7,503 nt of DNA from an uncultured bacterium. GTDB taxonomy: Bacteria; Bacteroidota; Bacteroidia; Bacteroidales; Paludibacteraceae. The DNA lies in NCBI GenBank assembly GCA_946183755.1, contig CAMHCZ010000091.1, positions 1 through 7,503 of the forward strand, read 5' to 3'. The translations under genes were made by a program, and so were the position numbers. Positions 1-5,647 of the stretch are shown here, one piece after another; positions within the stretch are counted from its first letter, which is position 1; every line of letters begins with the position of its first letter. The notes beneath the pieces are model-generated. The model had not been told where the DNA came from and did no database searches. It was given only the letters and a program-made list of their open reading frames with translations.

Positions 1-17
1 CAAAGAAAGAAATACAA

Positions 18-32
18 CTGTATGTTATACAG
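18..32. repeat. Short perfect inverted repeat (possible operator)
   Basis: CTGTAT and ATACAG form 6-base arms around a 3-base centre (GTT). No T-run follows on either strand, so it is not a terminator. It lies beyond the minus-strand terminator at 65-100, so it may belong to the control region of a gene to the left of the window. A repeat this short can occur by chance; an operator role is inference only. Confidence 0.25.
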
Positions 33-64
33 CACATTCTCGCTTAAAACTGCCAACAAACATT

Positions 65-100
65 AAAAAGCCACCACCCAAAAGGATGATGGCTCTTTTT
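65..100 (-). terminator. Rho-independent terminator, minus strand
   Basis: Read on the minus strand, GCCATCATCC (93-84) pairs with GGGTGGTGGC (79-70) over 10 base pairs, two of them G-U wobbles, around a TTTT loop. TTTTTAA follows directly. Read on the plus strand the two wobbles become C-A mismatches, so the minus direction is favoured. Outer A-tract/T-tract pairing could extend the stem. It sits 18 bases beyond the stop codon of the gene remnant at 119-202 and about 300 bases beyond the lipoprotein stop, so it probably ended the lost gene originally and may now end the miaB-lipoprotein transcript. Confidence 0.75.
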
Positions 101-118
101 ATGACTTCGAGACAGAGG

Positions 119-202
119 TTACTTAACCTTCACCCCTGCCACAGAGAATATCTTGCCGTCTTTCTCTATGTACATATTATTGTCACGGAAGTACCTGATG
201 CT
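119..202 (-). pseudogene. Orphaned C-terminal end of a lost exported protein (remnant)
   Basis: The minus strand reads 27 open codons after an in-frame TAA (205-203), ending at TAA (121-119). The peptide includes RYFRDNNMYIEKDGK and then IFSVAGVKVK before the stop. The pattern (aromatic-basic, then xIYIEKDGKxYxVxG-like) resembles the short conserved tail at the C-terminus of many secreted Bacteroidales proteins; this is recognition from memory, not a search. A well-formed terminator follows 18 bases after the stop, as expected for a real gene end. No long reading frame leads into it: the same frame upstream gives only 25 codons from an ATG at about 280. Shifting one base near 203-207 would read YIKRLK just before the tail, a hint of a frameshift but weak. 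Most likely the 3' stump of a gene whose body was deleted. Confidence 0.45.
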
Positions 203-227
203 TTAAACGCTTAATATAAGGCAGGTT

Positions 228-392
228 ATGAAACATGAGAGTAAAAAAAAGCTGTTAGACCCGCCCTCCGTAACCGACATTATTAACCGGCTATATAAGG
301 GGTTGAATAACAGCAACGACAAAGATGAGTATAATTATTTAAATTACAATAATATGCAAATCAAAAAAACGGATAGATTCAAGCAAGCTTGA
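228..392 (+). CDS. Possible small protein, 54 aa, function unknown
   Basis: An ATG-to-TGA frame encodes MKHESKKKLLDPPSVTDIIN, continues through RLYKGLNNSNDKDEYNYL, and ends KTDRFKQA. The product is hydrophilic, rich in Lys, Asn, Asp and Tyr, with no signal peptide or membrane segment. Codons are AT-rich (AAT, TAT, TTA, AAA), unlike the GC-rich choices in miaB or rnf. A purine-rich stretch, AAGGCAGG, precedes the ATG by 2 bases, too close for a good ribosome site. The stop lies inside a short hairpin followed by five Ts, an orderly gene end. It faces the lipoprotein gene convergently with a gap of 9 bases. No clear promoter is visible. I do not recognise the family. It could equally be a chance frame in AT-rich junction DNA or the tail of a foreign gene. 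Confidence 0.3.
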   Translation: MKHESKKKLLDPPSVTDIINRLYKGLNNSNDKDEYNYLNYNNMQIKKTDRFKQA

Positions 393-397
393 TTTTT
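379..397 (+). terminator. Weak hairpin plus T-run between convergent genes
   Basis: TCAAGC and GCTTGA flank a 2-base centre, giving realistically a 5-base-pair stem with a CAAG loop, and TTTTT follows directly on the plus strand. On the minus strand a run of seven Ts lies about nine bases past the stem, a poorer arrangement. It sits between the ends of the small ORF and the lipoprotein gene, a sensible place for a terminator, but the stem is short and low in GC. Confidence 0.3.
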
Positions 398-401
398 ATC
401 A

Positions 402-1187
402 TTATTCCACAGGACACACCGCCCGCACGGACTGACCATAATAGCGGTAGCAGTAAAGGAGTTCCAAAGCACTGGAACTGAAGTTGAGACACCATGCGCT
501 AAAAGGCTTGTCAAGATGCATCGACGACGAAGCGTAATTGCCGCTGTACTCCAAGTCGGTCAGCCTGCCATCTATACGGAAACCTGCCGCAGGAAGAAAT
601 ATGTGAGCATCATCAATCGAATAAACTGCCTCAAGCGCAGGATTAGAGTCTTCGCACTTGACCTTGCCTTTGTCCGCATCCGCTTTTGCTTTATAAACAA
701 CGAATCCTCCGACTCCAGTGCCCTTATAATCATCCAACCACTGCCAGAAACAGCCATCCTTCAACTCCTGCAGCTCGCCAACCGTAGGCATGCGCCAGCC
801 GCCTCCCCACAACGTGCTTGCCACATCGTCCGACGGCACAAGAACCGTAAGGTCATCCGTGAAGCCTTCGTTGCCATAAGCCGCATCATTGCAGTACTTT
901 GTCAGTTTGTCGCGGTCGGTGCCGTATTTATATGCACTCCAATTGTAATCCGATTTGTGAGATGTCTCGCCCCAAGCGTAATAGCAGCCACAGTCTATAG
1001 GTTTGTCCGCGCCAACGTTGCACGTCGCCCACCTTACCGACAAGCCCAAGTCCACATAAGCATAGCCGTTATCAGTGCCATCGGAGTAATACGCGACTTC
1101 CTTGATGACATCCTCCTTATCTTCGGAACATGACAAAAACAGAATCGCAAAAATAGCAATGACAATTGCGCTTGAGACTCTCATCAT
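402..1187 (-). CDS. Probable surface lipoprotein with Fib_succ_major paralogous domain
   Basis: A 261-residue exported lipoprotein of unknown function. Residues 1-20 are a lipoprotein signal: a short basic start, a hydrophobic run, and LFLSC with the lipidated Cys at 20. After it comes SEDKED, a Ser plus acidic cluster like the export signal that sends Bacteroidota lipoproteins to the cell surface. Residues 43-258 match the 'Fibrobacter succinogenes major paralogous' domain pattern: YVDLGLSVRWATCNVGA (44-60), YYAWGET (69-75), WGGGWRMPT (127-135), IFLPAAGFR (196-204) and the closing GQSVRAV (251-257). The fold in this group is thought to be C-type-lectin/sulfatase-modifying-factor-like; ligand and role are unknown. 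Its ATG overlaps the miaB stop as ATGA, which suggests translational coupling and co-transcription. Met2 (1184-1182) is an alternative start. The domain looks complete, so the gene is probably intact. Confidence 0.85.
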   Translation of the reverse strand: MMRVSSAIVIAIFAILFLSCSEDKEDVIKEVAYYSDGTDNGYAYVDLGLSVRWATCNVGADKPIDCGCYYAWGETSHKSDYNWSAYKYGTDRDKLTKYCNDAAYGNEGFTDDLTVLVPSDDVASTLWGGGWRMPTVGELQELKDGCFWQWLDDYKGTGVGGFVVYKAKADADKGKVKCEDSNPALEAVYSIDDAHIFLPAAGFRIDGRLTDLEYSGNYASSSMHLDKPFSAWCLNFSSSALELLYCYRYYGQSVRAVCPVE

Positions 1188-2533
1188 TCGACAAGTTCGC
1201 CTATCAATGTCGCCGACGACGCCTCCTTGATTCTCACTTTTACGAACTCGCCGATGTGGTGTCCGCCCTTAGGGAAGACGACAGACTTGTTCTGCGAGCT
1301 GCGGCCGAAGAAGTCGTCATGCGAGCGTTTCGAGTAACCCTCGATAAGCACCTCGAACGTCTTGCCCACGTCTTCGCGGTTGCGCTCAGCCGACTTGCGG
1401 TTCTGCACCTCGATTATCTCGTTCAGACGCCTGATTTTCACATCTTCCGCCACATTGTCGGGCAGATGCTTGCTGGCGAATGTACCTGGCCGCTCGCTGT
1501 ACTTGAACATGAACGCCATGTCGAAGCCGACCTCCTCCATCAGACTGAGCGTCTGCTGGTGGTCCTCCTCGGTCTCGTCGTGGAATCCGCAGAACACGTC
1601 GGTGCTTATGGCGCAGTCCGGGATTATCTCCCTTATAGCCTTGATGCGGCCGAGATACCATTCGCGCGTGTACTTGCGGTTCATGAGTTTGAGTATCTTG
1701 TCGCTGCCGCTCTGGAACGGCAGGTGAATGCTCTTGCAAAGGTTGTCGTGGGCAGCTATCACGCGCAGAGTCTCGTCGCTCATGTCCTTTGGGTGCGACG
1801 TCGTGAAGCGGATTCTCATCTCCGGAGCAGCCTCCGCCACTCTCTTCAGCAGTTCATCGAAAGTCACGGTCTCGCCTTCGGGCGACACATATTTATATGA
1901 ATCGACATTCTGTCCCAGCAGTATGACTTCCTTGTAGCCCTTCGCCTTCAGGTCGTCCAGCTCGCGCAGGATGCTGTCCACCTCGCGGCTGCGTTCTCTG
2001 CCTCGTGTGTAAGGCACAATGCAGTAGGTGCAGAAATTGTTGCAACCTCTCATTATAGATATGTAACCCGACAGCGGATTGCCGATACGCGCCGGCACCA
2101 CGTCCTTATAGGTCTCGGTCTTGCTGAGTTCCACGTTTATGGCCCTCTCGCCGTTCTCTGCCGCGCCAACGAGGTTCGGCATATCCATGTAGGAATCCGG
2201 GCCAGCCACCACATCCACGCCGTACTTGTCAATCAGCTCGTCCTTCATTCTCTCCGCCATGCACCCGATGACGCCTATGACCATGCGTCCGCCGCGCTTC
2301 TTCTTCACCGTCTGCAGCTGCTGCAAGTGCGAGAGCACCTTCTGCTCGGCGTTGTCTCTCACCGAGCAAGTGTTCAGCAGCACCGTGTCCGCCTCGTTCT
2401 CCTCATCCACCATTGTGTAACCGTCCATACGCATGATAGAAGCCACCACCTCGGTGTCCGCCTCGTTCATCTGGCATCCGTATGTCTTGATGTGCAGTTT
2501 CTTCAACTGCGCGTCATTCGCTGTCTCCTGCAT
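1184..2533 (-). CDS. miaB: tRNA-2-methylthio-N6-dimethylallyladenosine synthase MiaB
   Basis: Radical-SAM methylthiotransferase that converts i6A to ms2i6A at position 37 of tRNAs reading UNN codons, in the cytoplasm. The 449 residues match the family's usual length. The N-terminal methylthiotransferase (UPF0004) domain has its three cluster cysteines at C20 (in KTYGCQMNEAD, the MiaB-type signature rather than RimO), C56 (NTCSVRDNA) and C91 (GCMAER). The radical-SAM cluster is C164-x3-C168-x2-C171 (RGCNNFCTYCIVPYTRGRE). The C-terminal region from about residue 385 is the TRAM RNA-binding domain. All six ligands are present, so it should be active. It is the first gene of a minus-strand unit with a TAnnTTTG element about 27 bases upstream of the ATG, and its last four bases overlap the lipoprotein start. 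It is divergent from rseC-rnf. Confidence 0.97.
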   Translation of the reverse strand: MQETANDAQLKKLHIKTYGCQMNEADTEVVASIMRMDGYTMVDEENEADTVLLNTCSVRDNAEQKVLSHLQQLQTVKKKRGGRMVIGVIGCMAERMKDELIDKYGVDVVAGPDSYMDMPNLVGAAENGERAINVELSKTETYKDVVPARIGNPLSGYISIMRGCNNFCTYCIVPYTRGRERSREVDSILRELDDLKAKGYKEVILLGQNVDSYKYVSPEGETVTFDELLKRVAEAAPEMRIRFTTSHPKDMSDETLRVIAAHDNLCKSIHLPFQSGSDKILKLMNRKYTREWYLGRIKAIREIIPDCAISTDVFCGFHDETEEDHQQTLSLMEEVGFDMAFMFKYSERPGTFASKHLPDNVAEDVKIRRLNEIIEVQNRKSAERNREDVGKTFEVLIEGYSKRSHDDFFGRSSQNKSVVFPKGGHHIGEFVKVRIKEASSATLIGELVE

Positions 2534-2559
2534 GTTTATTCTTGTGTTTTATTGAATGG

Positions 2560-2567
2560 CAAATATA
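2560..2567 (-). promoter_or_regulatory. Putative miaB promoter -7 element
   Basis: The minus strand reads TATATTTG, an exact match to the Bacteroidota sigma-ABfr -7 consensus TAnnTTTG, ending about 26 bases before the miaB ATG. Transcription would start near 2553, giving a leader of about 20 bases. No good TTTG -33 element is seen at the usual 19-21 base spacing, and the DNA is AT-rich, so a chance match is possible. Confidence 0.45.
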
Positions 2568-2680
2568 TGAATAAATTTGCTTTATGCCCCGACGCATTTC
2601 CGTTGTCAGAAAATCGGTTTTTATGCCACAAAACAGGTCAAATAATTTCGCCAGCGCCCTCACATTCCCAATTATTTTGC

Positions 2681-2688
2681 TACTTTTG
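2681..2688 (+). promoter_or_regulatory. Putative rseC-rnf operon promoter -7 element
   Basis: TACTTTTG matches the Bacteroidota -7 consensus TAnnTTTG exactly and is followed by TAATC, a common context for such promoters. A convincing -33 TTTG is not visible at 19-21 bases upstream. Transcription starting near 2695 would leave a leader of about 78 bases before rseC. That leader contains a short inverted repeat (CGCGA 2721-2725 with TCGCG 2737-2741), too small to call a riboswitch. This is the only good candidate to drive the whole rnf operon inside the window. Confidence 0.5.
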
Positions 2689-2772
2689 TAATCTAATCAT
2701 TGGCTTCGCAGAGGCTTCGACGCGAGAAAAACCTTATCGCGGTGGATGCTTATTTGCCTATGAGCCAGCACT

Positions 2773-3198
2773 ATGAAACACACTATGACTGACGAAAGCA
2801 TCATGCACTCCGGGCTCGTGGAGAGCGTCGAAGGCAATGTGGCACATGTCCGCATTGAGCGTTTGTCGGCTTGTGCCGGCTGCCACGCTAAGGGTCTGTG
2901 CTCCATCGACAAGAAGAAGCAGACCATCGATGCATACCTCAACGGCGTGTCCGTGACAGAGGGGCAGAAGGTCTCCATCGTCGGCCGCATGTCGTCCGGC
3001 ATGCACGCCGTAGTCATAGCGTTCGTTGTTCCACTCGCAATCATGATAGCACTCATCGCAGTGCTTATGTTCATAGGGTCTTCCGAAATCACAGCCGCTG
3101 GCGCTGCGCTCGGAGGACTTGTTTTTTATTATGTGATGCTGATTCCGTTCCGCAAGAAGCTGAACCGGAAATTCGCATTCACCATCAAGCCGTATTAA
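2773..3198 (+). CDS. rseC: RseC/MucC-family protein at head of rnf operon
   Basis: A 141-residue inner-membrane protein of the SoxR-reducing RseC/MucC family. Residues 13-31 form the family's opening beta segment (HSGLVESVEGNVAHVRIE). C34-x2-C37-x5-C43 is the Cys motif expected to sit on the cytoplasmic side, possibly binding a metal or Fe-S centre. Two membrane segments follow at about 79-101 and 106-125, then a basic tail. In gammaproteobacteria RseC is linked to sigma-E control and, with Rnf-related Rsx proteins, to reduction of SoxR. Here the gene is 33 bases ahead of rnfB, so a role in Rnf assembly or redox maintenance is more likely; that is inference. An in-frame TGA at 2761-2763 limits upstream extension. 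Met5 (2785) and Met11 (2803) are alternative starts, the latter close to where family similarity begins. Confidence 0.88.
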   Translation: MKHTMTDESIMHSGLVESVEGNVAHVRIERLSACAGCHAKGLCSIDKKKQTIDAYLNGVSVTEGQKVSIVGRMSSGMHAVVIAFVVPLAIMIALIAVLMFIGSSEITAAGAALGGLVFYYVMLIPFRKKLNRKFAFTIKPY

Positions 3199-3231
3199 TA
3201 TTAACAACTAAAATCTATAATCAATCAACTT

Positions 3232-4206
3232 ATGTACTTAATAATTCCAATTATCGTGTTGGGGCTTGTAGGACTGATTGCAGCAATCATCCTGTACGCT
3301 TGCTCCAAGAAGTTCGCAGTTGAGGAGGATCCTCGTTTGGGAGCAATCTCAGAAGTGTTGCCTCAAGCCAATTGCGGAGGTTGCGGTTTCCCTGGTTGTT
3401 CAGGATTCGCTGCTGCCTGCGTCAATGCGTCGGCTAAGGGCTCGCTGGGAGATTTGAACTGCTCTGTCGGAGGCCCTGAGTGCATGGGCAAGATAGCCGA
3501 CATCCTCGGACTCGCTGCCGGAGAAGCAACTCCTAAGGTTGCCGTAGTAAGATGTAACGGATCATGCGCCAACAGACCAAGAATCGCGCAATACGACGGA
3601 CTCATGACCTGCCGCACAGTGAATTCATGCGGCGCCGGCGAGACTGCCTGCGGATTCGGATGTCTCGGCTGTGGCGACTGCGTTGCTGCTTGTAAGTTCG
3701 ACGCTATACACATGAACCCTGAGACAGGACTTCCAGAGGTTGACGACGAGAAGTGCGTTGCGTGCGGAGCATGTGTCAAGGCATGTCCTCGCTTCATCAT
3801 CGAGCTCAGAAAGAAGGGCAAGGGCAAAGGCATGCGCATCTGGGTTGACTGCGTGAACAAAGACAAGGGCGCTGCTGCCAAGAACGCTTGCAAGGCCGCA
3901 TGTATCGGCTGTGGCATGTGTGAGAAGGTCTGCCAGTTCGACGCTGTTCACATCGAGAACAACATCGCTTACATCGACCAGGACAAGTGCCGTCTGTGCC
4001 GCAAGTGCGAGTCGGTTTGCCCTCAGGACGCAATCCACAGCAACGGTTTCCCTAAGCCTGTAGAGAAGAAGAAGCTCGCTGACCTGCTTCCTAAGCCAAA
4101 GCCTGAAGCAGAAGCAGCACCAGCAGAACAGCCTACAGCTCCTGCCGCAGAGGCAAAGCCAGCAGAGAACGCTGATAACAATAACGAACAAAACAAGGAG
4201 GCTTAA
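3232..4206 (+). CDS. rnfB: Rnf electron-transport complex subunit RnfB
   Basis: The ferredoxin-facing subunit of the ion-translocating ferredoxin:NAD+ oxidoreductase, anchored in the inner membrane by one N-terminal helix (residues 2-23). The 324-residue protein starts with the family's cluster domain: C48-x2-C51-x4-C56 in NCGGCGFPGC plus C77, where the usual CPVGG reads CSVGG. A middle segment has C108, C112, C127, C133 and C140. Four ferredoxin-type motifs follow: C144/147/150/154, C175/178/181/185, C224/227/230/234 and C253/256/259/263. This is the long multi-cluster form, giving up to five [4Fe-4S] sites from these motifs. Residues from about 275 are a charged Pro/Ala/Glu-rich tail without predicted fold. 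The start is preceded by an A/T-rich leader and no Shine-Dalgarno. The stop is 4 bases before rnfC. Confidence 0.96.
   Translation: MYLIIPIIVLGLVGLIAAIILYACSKKFAVEEDPRLGAISEVLPQANCGGCGFPGCSGFAAACVNASAKGSLGDLNCSVGGPECMGKIADILGLAAGEATPKVAVVRCNGSCANRPRIAQYDGLMTCRTVNSCGAGETACGFGCLGCGDCVAACKFDAIHMNPETGLPEVDDEKCVACGACVKACPRFIIELRKKGKGKGMRIWVDCVNKDKGAAAKNACKAACIGCGMCEKVCQFDAVHIENNIAYIDQDKCRLCRKCESVCPQDAIHSNGFPKPVEKKKLADLLPKPKPEAEAAPAEQPTAPAAEAKPAENADNNNEQNKEA
4195..4201 (+). promoter_or_regulatory. Shine-Dalgarno-like site for rnfC
   Basis: AAGGAGG lies 9 bases before the rnfC ATG, inside the last codons of rnfB (Lys-Glu-Ala-stop). It is a full consensus, which is notable because Bacteroidota rely little on such sites and rseC, rnfB, rnfD and rnfG here lack one. 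It may be coincidental, since the bases also encode the charged rnfB tail. Confidence 0.45.
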
Positions 4207-4210
4207 GCAT

Positions 4211-5611
4211 ATGAAGACTTTCACTTTTAGAATTGGTGGTGTACACCCTGATGAAAACAAGATAACCGCGGAAGTCGCAACAAAAGTAGCAGCGCTTCCT
4301 AAACAAGCCATCATACCTCTGTCGCAGCACATCGGCGCTCCAGCCAAGGCTGTGGTGAAGAAAGGCGACAAGGTAAAAGCCGGAACACTGATAGCAGAAG
4401 CCGGAGGATTTGTTTCCGCACCGATATTCTCGTCTGTTTCGGGAACTGTAGCCAAAGTGGACATGGCAGTTGACGCGTCTGGATACAGAAAGCCAGCCGT
4501 GTTCATCGACGTGGAAGGCGACGAGTGGGAAGAGAGCATCGACCGCTCCGACAAGCTCGAGAGACTGTCCGACCACCCAGAGCTCACTCCTGAGGAAATC
4601 GTGAACCGAGTACGCGCTAACGGCGTTGTAGGTATGGGTGGAGCATGCTTCCCTACCTCAATCAAGCTGACACCTCCTCCTACAGCCAAGGCTGAATGGG
4701 TGATAATAAACGGTGTGGAGTGTGAGCCATACATCACAGCAGACTACCGTCTGATGATGGAGCATGCCGACGAGATACTCGAAGGCGTGGAGATTCTCAT
4801 GAAGGCCGTGAAGGTGGACAAAGGATTCATCGGCATCGAGGACAACAAGCCTAAAGCTATCGAGCTGTTCAACCAGAAGGTTAAGTTCCACCCTAACATA
4901 AAGGTTGTGCCTCTCGCAAAGAAGTACCCTCAGGGAGGCGAGAAGCAGCTTGTTGACGCAGTTGTGCGCCGTCAGGTGCCAGCACCTCCAGCAATCCCTG
5001 TGAACGTAGGCGCTGTGGTGCAAAACGTAGGAACCGCGTTCGCCGTTTACGAGGCTGTAATGAAGAACAAGCCTTTGTTCGAGAGATATGTGACCGTGAC
5101 AGGAAAGAAGCTCGCCAACCCAGGAAACTTCATCGTGAGAATGGGTACTCCTATGAAGCAGCTCATCGAAGCGTGCGGAGGCCTGCCTGAAGGCGACAAC
5201 AAGATACTCGCCGGCGGTCCTATGATGGGTAAGGCGCTGCCTACAGTTGACGTTCCTGTAGTTAAAGGAACAAACAGCGTCACTATCCTCACTGACGACG
5301 ATGCCAAGAGAAAAGAGCCAAACCCATGTATCAGATGCGCGAAGTGCGTTTCTGCTTGCCCTATGGGTCTGGAGCCATTCCTGCTGGCTACGCTTTCTGC
5401 CCACAAGGACTGGGAGCGCGACGAGAAGGAAGACATCGTTTCCTGCATCGAGTGCGGCTCATGCCAGTTCACATGCCCAGCTCACCGTCCATTGCTCGAC
5501 AACATACGTACCGGCAAGCAGACAGTCATGGGCATAATCAGAGCACGCGCTGCCGAAGCTGCAGCCGCTAAAAAAGCCGCAGAAGAGAAGGCCGCACAAG
5601 CAGCCAAGTAA
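4211..5611 (+). CDS. rnfC: Rnf electron-transport complex subunit RnfC
   Basis: The peripheral NADH-binding subunit on the cytoplasmic side of Rnf, related to the NuoF/51-kDa flavoprotein of complex I. The 466 residues show, in order: an N-terminal RnfC barrel-sandwich domain (about 1-105, with GGVHPDENK near the start and IPLSQHIGAPAK at 35-46); the Rossmann-like FMN/NADH domain with the glycine-rich GMGGACFPTS (141-150), NGVECEPY (167-174) and KYPQGGEKQL (238-247); an SLBB segment near 290-350; and two [4Fe-4S] motifs, C373/376/379/383 and C412/415/418/422. The last 20 or so residues are an Ala/Lys/Glu-rich helix, a common variable tail in this family. All expected ligands are present. An AAGGAGG precedes the start, and the gene is 4 bases after rnfB and 36 before rnfD. 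Confidence 0.97.
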   Translation: MKTFTFRIGGVHPDENKITAEVATKVAALPKQAIIPLSQHIGAPAKAVVKKGDKVKAGTLIAEAGGFVSAPIFSSVSGTVAKVDMAVDASGYRKPAVFIDVEGDEWEESIDRSDKLERLSDHPELTPEEIVNRVRANGVVGMGGACFPTSIKLTPPPTAKAEWVIINGVECEPYITADYRLMMEHADEILEGVEILMKAVKVDKGFIGIEDNKPKAIELFNQKVKFHPNIKVVPLAKKYPQGGEKQLVDAVVRRQVPAPPAIPVNVGAVVQNVGTAFAVYEAVMKNKPLFERYVTVTGKKLANPGNFIVRMGTPMKQLIEACGGLPEGDNKILAGGPMMGKALPTVDVPVVKGTNSVTILTDDDAKRKEPNPCIRCAKCVSACPMGLEPFLLATLSAHKDWERDEKEDIVSCIECGSCQFTCPAHRPLLDNIRTGKQTVMGIIRARAAEAAAAKKAAEEKAAQAAK

Positions 5612-5647
5612 TTAAGTAAAATCAATTAGCACAAAAAAACATATAAT

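Noticed and set aside
516..1133. Long plus-strand frame opposite the lipoprotein gene
   Set aside because: It is the complement of a gene with a clear signal peptide and recognisable domain; its Arg/Ile-rich product has no family features.
1166..1900. 244-codon plus-strand frame opposite miaB
   Set aside because: It lies over the conserved MiaB coding sequence; its His/Leu/Val/Arg-rich translation is typical of an antisense shadow.
2702..2741. Possible riboswitch or structured leader of rseC
   Set aside because: A 5-base inverted repeat and a repeated GGCTTCG are too little to support a structured RNA, and no known riboswitch core is visible.
2746..2763. Five-codon mini-ORF (ATG to TGA) just upstream of rseC
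   Set aside because: Such frames are common by chance; there is no run of regulatory codons and no attenuator-like hairpin with a T-run.
3625..4737. 370-codon minus-strand frame across rnfB and rnfC
   Set aside because: It spans the junction of two well-identified genes on the other strand and has the Ser/Leu/Cys-rich make-up of a complement frame.
5612..5647. Possible terminator or promoter in the rnfC-rnfD gap
   Set aside because: Only a 5-base TAATT/AATTA dyad and an A-run are present; there is no stable stem or TAnnTTTG element on the plus strand.
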